The notes under the pieces were generated by a model. The model did no database searches. It saw nothing but the letters and a program-made list of their open reading frames with translations, and was not told the DNA's origin. The position numbers and the translations under genes were made by a program. A DNA stretch of 64,000 nucleotides, from the NCBI GenBank assembly GCA_963729325.1, contig CAVSNS010000010.1, positions 62,001 through 126,000 on the forward strand. Direction: 5' to 3'. Of this stretch, positions 58,505 through 64,000 are shown in pieces (within the stretch, counting starts at the first letter, position 1; each line of letters starts with the position of its first letter). Source of the DNA: JABCYV01 sp963729325 (GTDB lineage: Bacteria > Acidobacteriota > Terriglobia > Terriglobales > Acidobacteriaceae).

Positions 58505-59097
58505 ATGATCATCGGAGTGTTAGCCCTGCAGGGCGATTTCGACGCCCACCGCCGCCGGCTCGAAGAACTGGGCGCAAAAGTCGTGCTCGTCAAAAAGCCC
58601 GAGCAACTCGACGAGATCGACGGCCTGGTCATCCCGGAGGTGAGTCCGGGACCTTCCTCAAACTGCTCGGTGACAAGGGGTTCGAAAAGCTCAAGCAGTT
58701 CGTGCGCTCAAGCCCACTTTCGGCACCTGCGCCGGCGCGATTCTGCTCGCCGACCGAAGTAGAGAATCCGCGGCAGACCGGACTCGGCGCGCTCGACATC
58801 CGCATCCGCCGGAACGCCTACGGACGCCAGATCGACAGCTCCATCCGTCAGGGCAAATTCTTGCGGGAAATCAGGCGAGTGAATCCCGATCGAAATGGTT
58901 TTCATCCGCGCGCCCAAAATCGAGCACGTCGGTCCAGGCGTCGAAGTGATCGCCACCGAAGGCAGCGATCCGTTGCCGTCCGGCAGGGAACAGCGATGGC
59001 GGCCACCTTCCATCCCGAACTCTCCGACGACACCCGCGTGCACCAGGCGTTCCTGAACCTAGTCAGCAACGGCAAACGTTCAAAGTCGAATATCTAA
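58505..59097 (+). pseudogene. pdxT: Pyridoxal 5'-phosphate synthase glutaminase PdxT (frameshifts)
   Basis: Glutaminase that supplies ammonia to PdxS. ATG at 58505: IIGVLALQGDFDAHRRRLEE and LVKKPEQLDEIDGLVIP; expected GGESTTFLKLL is garbled (about 58630-58680) but LKLLGDKGFEKLKQFV can be read in another frame. Nucleophile Cys in PTFGTCAGAILLADR (about 58715-58760), VENPRQTGLGALDIRIRRNA, and His in ATFHPELSDDTRVHQAFL. Several frame changes. Distance to pdxS (3.9 kb) is unusual, since they are usually adjacent. Product certain, state of gene uncertain. Confidence 0.85.
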
Positions 59098-59288
59098 CGC
59101 GCGGCGTTGAACCCCCTTATGTGGGGGTCCAGATACTCCCAGGTCTCGCAAACGTGGCCAGACCCTTCGACTTCCCTCAGGGCACGCGCTGGGGATATCA
59201 GGCTCACTCGCAGCAACGCTGCTTATTTTCTAGTCTAGGACGCACTTCCTCGGTTATAGTTCTGCACGAAATTTCGAGGGAAATTCCT

Positions 59289-60004
59289 ATGTCTACTGGG
59301 TCAATCTCGTTTCGACGCCTCTCAGCGCGGCGCTCGAAGTATCTTCTGTTTGGGTTCATCGCGCTGATGATCGCCTATGTGCTCCGTCACAACGAGCACT
59401 TCCTCATCGATGCCAAGGATCCAGTGTGGCATCACTACCAGCCCTTCAAATGGTGGTGCTGCCGCACGGTCTGGCGGGCGCCTGTGCGCTTTTCCTCGGG
59501 CCGATGCAGTTCTCGGATCGCCTGCGTCAGCGCTTCGCCAAGCTGCATCGAGTCGTCGGACGTTTTTATATCGCCGGTGTCTTCATTGCCGGTCCACTGG
59601 GCTTCTACATACAGCATTTCCAGGAACGAACGGGGGAGCCGCGCTCTTTTAGTGTTGCCGCCGGGGTGGACGCGACTTTGTGGATGCTCACAACCGGCAT
59701 CGCCTTAGCCTTCATTCTCAATGGAAAGGTACAGCAGCATCGTCAGTGGATGACCCGCAGCTTTGCTATTGCTTTAGTCTTCCTTGAGGTACGCGTGATC
59801 CTGGGTGTGACTGGCTGGGAAACTCTTCACGCCACCACGGAAACCGTTGTGTGGGTTTGCCTCGCCTTTGCCATACTGCTCGCGGACGTGGTCCTCCAGT
59901 GGCAGGAGACTCGAACGCAATCGGCCTGTTCCTGCCAAAGCTCAAGCCGCTGCACTTTAGCATCGGCGTGCAGGTCCTGTCGGGTGCCCCATAGCCTGCC
60001 CTGA
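59289..60004 (+). CDS. DUF2306-like membrane protein (one or two frameshifts)
   Basis: ATG at 59289. N-terminal helix RSKYLLFGFIALMIAYVLRH, frame change at about 59450 to MVVLPHGLAGACALFLGPMQ and LHRVVGRFYIAGVFIAGPLG, ATLWMLTTGIALAFILNGKV, RQWMTRSFAIALVFLEVRVI. DUF2306 four-to-seven-helix membrane proteins share HRxxGRxY and HRQWMxRSxA motifs, both seen. C-terminal part after LQWQE is likely displaced by another frame change, possibly stopping near 59952. Function unknown. Confidence 0.7.
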
Positions 60005-60028
60005 GCGGAGTCGAGGGGTCTCGCCGCC

Positions 60029-60439
60029 TCATTTTGCTGACAGAAATTCAATCTTTACATCGCGACTGGCCGGTTTAAAGTCAAAATCCGCGGTTACGAA
60101 AACACGCTCTTGCGACTCCGCCGCCAGCTCTATCCCAAAGGCATCCACATAGGGAATATCTCTCTTGACCTTGACTAACGATGCACGGACGGCTCTCTCC
60201 CCATCCGCCGGCACAATTTGAAAACCAAACACGCCCAGGCGCGAAAGCACGAAATCCATGGCTTGCACACCATGAATTTTGCAAGTAACACCTGCGATCT
60301 CGCCCCAATGAAGCGCTGAGATCGTCGCTTCGCATGTTCCCGCCAGATGCGACTTGATAATTTCGGAAACGCGTGCAGCACCCGCATCATTATCGAGGTA
60401 GCGCAGAATGGCGCTCGAATCGAGAACGAAGGTTACCAT
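60029..60439 (-). CDS. vapC: PIN-domain toxin VapC
   Basis: 136 residues. PIN domain with catalytic acidic residues: FVLDSSAILRYLDND (first Asp), EATISALHWGEIAG (Glu), VDAFGIELAAE and VFVTADFDF (later Asp). An RNase toxin of the VapBC type, cleaving tRNA or rRNA. ATG at 60439 overlaps the stop of the antitoxin remnant by 7 bases, the usual arrangement. The antitoxin is 5'-truncated by an IS copy, so toxin control may be lost. Confidence 0.88.
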   Translation of the reverse strand: MVTFVLDSSAILRYLDNDAGAARVSEIIKSHLAGTCEATISALHWGEIAGVTCKIHGVQAMDFVLSRLGVFGFQIVPADGERAVRASLVKVKRDIPYVDAFGIELAAESQERVFVTADFDFKPASRDVKIEFLSAK

Positions 60440-60598
60440 CTGTCTTTTCGATGGCGTTGCTGCTTGAGTTCTTCGGAGAGCGAAGAGTTGCTGGAGAAAA
60501 GCCCGCGCGTTTTATCGACGAGCTCTTCTGACACGGGTTCCAGAACAATTCTTAACCCGTCCTGAGTGATGGCAATGCGGGTGCCTGGCGCGATACCC
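60433..60598 (-). pseudogene. vapB: 5'-truncated VapB (AbrB-fold) antitoxin
   Basis: Only the C-terminal part remains: APGTRIAITQDGLRIVLEPV, SEELVDKTRGLF and a tail of polar residues to 60433. This fits the latter part of an AbrB/MazE-like N-domain ('R..LG..PGTR...') followed by a toxin-binding tail. The preceding bases, from 60599, are insertion-sequence DNA. About 30 residues, including the start, appear lost. The ORF that runs through the junction is a chimera and not native. Confidence 0.75.
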
Positions 60599-61555
60599 CT
60601 CCAGGTCTTTTGCCCCGATAGGGCACAAACGCACTGCCCGGTTGCGCCGCTTCGACTTGGAAGCGACGATTGAACTCCCCGATGTATTGCTCGCGCAGAA
60701 AGGCATTCGCCGCCACCACCGTCCGGATCCCACGCAAGCGCAGTTCCTGCGGCAGCCGGCCTTGCCAGGTGCCGAAGCTGCGTTCGCTGCGGCCGCGCGC
60801 TTGTGGCGAGTACGCCGGAATCATGCGCACCCCCAACTCGCGCAGCGCACGCCCCACCTGCGTGAGACGGTCGTGCTCCACTGCCTCTCCGGCCTTGGCC
60901 GTCAGCCAGAAATGACGGGCGCGATCGCTGTACAAAGCGCAAAACACGCCCCGGCATTCGACCACTTCTTTCAGCCCCGTCAGCACCGGAACCGTCGCTT
61001 CCTCTTCCACCAATTGCGCGTAATAAATCTCGCTGTTGGCATCGTCCATAATCACCAGCAAGTCGTACCAGCGCTCGTCTTGAAACCAGCGATGCTCGCT
61101 GCCGTCGATGTGCAGCAGCATTCCGGGCAGCGGACGCCGCGGGCGCTGCTGGCGATGCACCCCACGTTTGCGCCCCTTGGCCACCATCCCCGCCCCTTGC
61201 AGCAACCCCTTCACCCAGCTGTAGCTGATCTCGACCTGGTGCTCTTCCTGCAACTTCTCGGGAAAGTGCCGCACGTTCAGATCGAAATACTTTTCCCGGT
61301 ACAGCCCCAGGACTTTCTCCACCACCGCCAACGGCACTTTCTTGGGCGACGGTTTCCCCCGCCGCCGGTCAAACAAACCTCGGAACCCGAACTCTTCATA
61401 CCCTTCATGCCACGCCTCATTTGCCGGTCGCTGATCCCGATGATCTCGGCCGCCTGCCACCACGTGATCTTCTTCGCTAGCGCCCGCAAAATCACTTCTT
61501 GTACCTTCATGGTCCGCTCCATCGCGGCCTGCGTGTAAGAGAACATACCTTCCAT
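60599..61555 (-). pseudogene. Transposase of truncated IS copy
   Basis: Same protein as in the full copy (MKVQEVILRALAKKITWWQA, HIDGSEHRW, YSPQARGRSERSF), but with one base missing near 61412 so N- and C-terminal parts are in different frames, and the last 110 or so residues replaced by DNA next to vapB. Two substitutions (Asp to Glu in GEAVEHD, His to Pro in RHFPEK) versus the other copy. Inactive. Confidence 0.82.
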
Positions 61556-61631
61556 GCTCTCCTACCCTCGCCGCCTGCAAAGCGGACACATCACTTGCTA
61601 TCTCAACCGGACATATCATGTGCTAACGACA
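60599..61631 (-). mobile_element. Truncated insertion-sequence copy (IS1202/ISNCY-like), missing the transposase 3' end
   Basis: 1033 bases identical, but for about four differences noticed, to 62066-63094 of the downstream copy. It retains the right end (GTGTCGTTAGCACATG inverted) and lacks the left end. Truncated exactly at CTCCAGGTCTTT within the transposase and joined to the vapB remnant. The transposase frame is additionally broken by one missing G at about 61412 (GCCACGCCTC versus GCCAGCGCCTC in the full copy). Confidence 0.85.
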
Positions 61632-61648
61632 CAGCTCCGCGGCTTCCA

Positions 61649-63094
61649 TGTTCTTAGCAAGTTAAAATGTCCGGTTGTTGTAGCAAGTGAAATGTCCGCT
61701 TTTGTTAATCTCCCGTAGCCGCCGCCGAGGCGGTGGGAAAGTGGGAATCCCGCGCACTTTTCGGGATTTCCAAGCGCGGCGGGAAAGTCGGTTTTTGGAC
61801 TTTTCCACGGCGCGTCTTTTCCACGGCCTTGCCCGCCGCCAGTTTCCGGTTGAGAATCGGACCGCCGCGGTCGTCGTAGCGACCGAGACAGTGCGGCCCA
61901 TAGCTGAGGCTCAAGCTTCCGTCGAGGTGTTGGTGCGCGATCACCGTGCAGCCCGCCAGCGTTCCCCGCCAGCGCACGGGCTCGATCTGCAAAGTCAGGT
62001 TCTGAAAGCTGACCGTGTTGTCCCGATTCACCGTGCGCTCGAATTGCAGCGAAAAGATGCGCTCCAGGTCTTTGCCCCGATAGGGCACAAACGCACTGCC
62101 CGGTTGCGCCGCTTCGACTTGGAAGCGACGATTGAACTCCCCGATGTATTGCTCGCGCAGAAAGGCATTCGCCGCCACCACCGTCCGGATCCCACGCAAG
62201 CGCAGTTCCTGCGGCAGCCGGCCTTGCCAGGTGCCGAAGCTGCGTTCGCTGCGGCCGCGCGCTTGTGGCGAGTACGCCGGAATCATGCGCACCCCCAACT
62301 CGCGCAGCGCACGCCCCACCTGCGTGAGACGGTCGTGGTCCACTGCCTCTCCGGCCTTGGCCGTCAGCCAGAAATGACGGGCGCGATCGCTGTACAAAGC
62401 GCAAAACACGCCCCGGCATTCGACCACTTCTTTCAGCCCCGTCAGCACCGGAACCGTCGCTTCCTCTTCCACCAATTGCGCGTAATAAATCTCGCTGTTG
62501 GCATCGTCCATAATCACCAGCAAGTCGTACCAGCGCTCGTCTTGAAACCAGCGATGCTCGCTGCCGTCGATGTGCAGCAGCATTCCGGGCAGCGGACGCC
62601 GCGGGCGCTGCTGGCGATGCACCCCACGTTTGCGCCCCTTGGCCACCATCCCCGCCCCTTGCAGCAACCCCTTCACCCAGCTGTAGCTGATCTCGACCTG
62701 GTGCTCTTCCTGCAACTTCTCGTGAAAGTGCCGCACGTTCAGATCGAAATACTTTTCCCGGTACAGCCCCAGGACTTTCTCCACCACCGCCAACGGCACT
62801 TTCTTGGGCGACGGTTTCCCCCGCCGCCGGTCAAACAAACCTCGGAACCCGAACTCTTCATACCCTTCATGCCAGCGCCTCATTTGCCGGTCGCTGATCC
62901 CGATGATCTCGGCCGCCTGCCACCACGTGATCTTCTTCGCTAGCGCCCGCAAAATCACTTCTTGTACCTTCATGGTCCGCTCCATCGCGGCCTGCGTGTA
63001 AGAGAACATACCTTCCATGCTCTCCTACCCTCGCCGCCTGCAAAGCGGACACATCACTTGCTATCTCAACCGGACATATCATGTGCTAACGACA
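61649..63094 (-). mobile_element. Full insertion sequence, IS1202/ISNCY-like
   Basis: 1446 bases. Left end TGTTCTTAGCAAGTT, right end (inverted) TGTCGTTAGCACATG; both are followed inward by ATGTCCGGTTG, then TAGCAAGTG(A) and TGTCCGCTTT, so each end carries two copies of a TAGCA...TGTCCG motif. Such doubled ends are probably transposase-binding sites. Flanks carry no obvious target-site duplication. The upstream copy in the same orientation ends 17 bases away, so the two are tandem. Belongs with the DDE families of IS481/ISNCY group. Confidence 0.85.
61705..63018 (-). CDS. Transposase, IS1202/ISNCY-type DDE
   Basis: 437 residues from ATG at 63018 (MKVQ at 62973 is the alternative). N-terminal helix-turn-helix (TWWQAAEIIGISDRQMRRWH), GLFDRRRGKPSPKKVP, then an RNase H-like core: first Asp in MLLHIDGSEHRWFQDERWYD, second in CALYSDRARHFWLTAKA, Glu in YSPQARGRSERSFGTWQGRL. 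Last 90 residues (after GPHCLGRYDD) form a basic tail. Intact, so the copy may be active. It is the functional partner of the terminal repeats at 61649 and 63094. Confidence 0.92.
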   Translation of the reverse strand: MEGMFSYTQAAMERTMKVQEVILRALAKKITWWQAAEIIGISDRQMRRWHEGYEEFGFRGLFDRRRGKPSPKKVPLAVVEKVLGLYREKYFDLNVRHFHEKLQEEHQVEISYSWVKGLLQGAGMVAKGRKRGVHRQQRPRRPLPGMLLHIDGSEHRWFQDERWYDLLVIMDDANSEIYYAQLVEEEATVPVLTGLKEVVECRGVFCALYSDRARHFWLTAKAGEAVDHDRLTQVGRALRELGVRMIPAYSPQARGRSERSFGTWQGRLPQELRLRGIRTVVAANAFLREQYIGEFNRRFQVEAAQPGSAFVPYRGKDLERIFSLQFERTVNRDNTVSFQNLTLQIEPVRWRGTLAGCTVIAHQHLDGSLSLSYGPHCLGRYDDRGGPILNRKLAAGKAVEKTRRGKVQKPTFPPRLEIPKSARDSHFPTASAAATGD

Positions 63095-63109
63095 CGACAA
63101 AAATTTTCC

Positions 63110-63138
63110 TTGACATCACAGTTATGTAACCTTATAGT
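63110..63138 (+). promoter_or_regulatory. Promoter of the ArsR gene
   Basis: TTGACA at 63110-63115, exactly 17 bases, TATAGT at 63133-63138; 8 bases later the ATG of the ArsR gene at 63147 (short leader). The -35 box lies 16 bases outside the IS end at 63094. TATGTAACC (63123-63131) and GGTTACATA (63161-63169, inside the gene) are inverted repeats and GTAAC/GTTAC surround the -10, a likely autoregulatory operator. Confidence 0.8.
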
Positions 63139-63146
63139 TACGCATT

Positions 63147-63512
63147 ATGCGTCACCGTTCGGTTACATATTCGGCGGAAGCGGCCTTTCACGCGCTCTCC
63201 GATCCTACCCGTCGCGCCGTCCTCGACCTGCTGCGCGGGGGAAGCCAGCCGGCGGGACAGATCGCTCAGGCCTTCCCGGTCTCGCGGCCAGCCATTTCTA
63301 AGCATCTCCGGCTGCTGCGACGCGCTCATCTGGTGCAGGAGCGTAGGGAAGGCCGTTTCCGCGTTTACCAGCTAAATCCAGAGCCGCTAAAGGCAGTCGA
63401 TAAGTGGCTGGAGCAGTACCGCGTCTTCTGGCAGGCGAATCTGGCCAGCTTGAAGACGTTCGTCGAGGCCGAGTATGCCAAAGAAAATGCCCAGCGGGCG
63501 AAACCTAAATAA
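63147..63512 (+). CDS. ArsR-family transcriptional regulator
   Basis: 121 residues. Winged helix with ALSDPTRRAVLDLLRGGSQP and ISKHLRLLRRAHLVQERREG, where the recognition helix is SRPAISKHLRLL. No Cys-box, so not a metal sensor of the classic ArsR type; such homologues usually accompany an AHSA1/SRPBCC gene. A likely self-operator overlaps its promoter. The gene downstream (63533) has a strong RBS and is probably co-transcribed. Intact. Confidence 0.92.
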   Translation: MRHRSVTYSAEAAFHALSDPTRRAVLDLLRGGSQPAGQIAQAFPVSRPAISKHLRLLRRAHLVQERREGRFRVYQLNPEPLKAVDKWLEQYRVFWQANLASLKTFVEAEYAKENAQRAKPK

Positions 63513-63532
63513 ACCTTTCAGGAGGAGGGAAA

Positions 63533-64000
63533 ATGAAATCGTTACGCTTAGCCGTATTCACCTTTATGGTTCTCACAGCGGTCGCGGCCTTCGCCGCATC
63601 CGATTCACAAAAATCCTTTGACAACTTGAAAGCATTGGCCGGCTCGTGGAGCGGCAAGGGGTCGGAAGGTCAGCCCATCGAGGTTTCGTATCGCGCCATG
63701 TCCGGCGGGTCCACGCTGATGAGCGAGATCCACGGCCAAGGGGAAGACATGATTACGATGTTCCACATGGACGGTAGCCGCCTGCTCATGACCCATTATT
63801 GTGGAGCAGGGAACCAGCCGCGCATGACCGGAACTCTGTCGCCAGACGGAAAGACCGTCACGTTCGACTTCCTTGACGCAACCAATCTCTCCCCCACGCA
63901 GCCCGGCCACATGGAGCGCGTCGTCCTGACCATGATTGACGCCAACCATCACACCGAGGACTGGGAGTTCTCAGCTAAGGATGGCCAGAAACACCACGAG
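63533..64000 (+). CDS. Secreted hypothetical protein (cut by window end)
   Basis: ATG at 63533 after AGGAGGAGGG. Signal peptide (KSLRLAVFTFMVLTAVAAFA). Mature sequence SDSQKSFDNLKALAGSWSGK with EIHGQGEDMITMFHMDGSR and DATNLSPTQPGHMERVVLTM resembles DUF1579-like beta-barrel (fatty-acid-binding-like) proteins. 156 codons visible, truncated. 20 bases after the ArsR stop, so probably one transcription unit. Role unknown. Confidence 0.75.
   Translation, partial: MKSLRLAVFTFMVLTAVAAFAASDSQKSFDNLKALAGSWSGKGSEGQPIEVSYRAMSGGSTLMSEIHGQGEDMITMFHMDGSRLLMTHYCGAGNQPRMTGTLSPDGKTVTFDFLDATNLSPTQPGHMERVVLTMIDANHHTEDWEFSAKDGQKHHE

Noticed and set aside
44321..59097. A biosynthetic or defence gene cluster in the frameshift-rich region
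   Set aside because: Products are unrelated household and envelope functions; no synthase, nuclease-helicase sets or other cluster hallmarks were seen.
60433..60957. 174-residue protein running from IS DNA into vapB
   Set aside because: Chimera created by the IS junction; upstream part is out of frame with the transposase.
60599..61555. Programmed frameshift in the transposase of the first IS copy
   Set aside because: The intact copy encodes the same protein in one frame, and the change is a lost G, so it is a mutation or error.
61687..62943. 418-codon plus-strand frame opposite the transposase
   Set aside because: Antisense to a clear DDE transposase; composition is the mirror of GC-rich coding DNA. 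The mirrored frame at 60642-61538 behaves the same.

Overview
The window looks like a chromosomal segment of a soil-type acidobacterium (Terriglobia/Acidobacteriales-like). This is inferred from gene content, not from a marker gene: a VWFA-related 'acidobacterial' protein, an SBBP beta-propeller protein with a DUF7948-like head, a Ser/Thr kinase fused to TPRs, a very large VPS10/BNR-type secreted protein, a zf-HC2/ECF sigma pair next to a DUF4097 protein, and several small acidobacterial-type proteins. The DNA is GC-rich.

Layout. 0-3.1 kb: arginine genes argH, a GNAT N-acetyltransferase and argJ, overlapping head to tail. 3.1-4.7 kb: two divergent helix-turn-helix regulators. 4.6-10.5 kb: a minus-strand operon of a secreted protein, a family-5 solute-binding protein, a sensor kinase and an NtrC-type activator. 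10.6-12.1 kb: an SPFH protein and a 50-residue membrane peptide. 12.4-15.4 kb: DUF2252 protein, two small Cys-containing proteins and a DDAH-type amidinohydrolase. 15.5-24.4 kb: Ser/Thr kinase with TPRs, ftsK, uppP, SH3/TPR protein, ilvA. 24.6-28.2 kb: orphan antitoxin, RNase J, EcsC protein, HAD phosphatase. 28.3-33.8 kb: the lysine/diaminopimelate operon asd-lysC-dapB-dapA-dapD. 33.9-43.5 kb: AI-2E-type permease, aroK, DUF4097, anti-sigma/sigma, MFS, GNAT, beta-barrel, VWA and CBS proteins. 43.5-53 kb: secreted beta-propeller proteins, CPBP protease, tRNA-Lys, PP2C phosphatase, BNR protein. 53-60.4 kb: hotdog thioesterase, pdxS, sugar dehydrogenase, MHS transporter, pdxT, DUF2306 protein, vapBC. 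60.6-63.1 kb: two near-identical copies of an IS1202/ISNCY-type insertion sequence, one truncated. 63.1-64 kb: an ArsR regulator and a secreted protein cut by the window end.

The strongest global signal is that many conserved genes (argH, ntrC-type regulator, sensor kinase, ftsK, ilvA, dapB, dapD, pdxS, pdxT and others) are interrupted by single-base frameshifts, often one extra base in a short homopolymer. Essential genes are hit alongside accessory ones, so these are most likely sequencing or assembly errors. Spans given here cover the whole reconstructed gene; breaks are noted in each entry. The 31.3-43.5 kb block is almost clean, whereas 15.5-24.4 kb and 44-59 kb are dense with breaks.

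The most interesting candidates are a DapA with an extra Cys/His-rich C-terminal domain, a solute-binding-protein-coupled NtrC two-component operon, an S24-type regulator that appears to have lost its self-cleavage chemistry, a duplicated tRNA-Lys 3' end that looks like an attachment-site scar, and an IS copy that has replaced the start of a vapB antitoxin.
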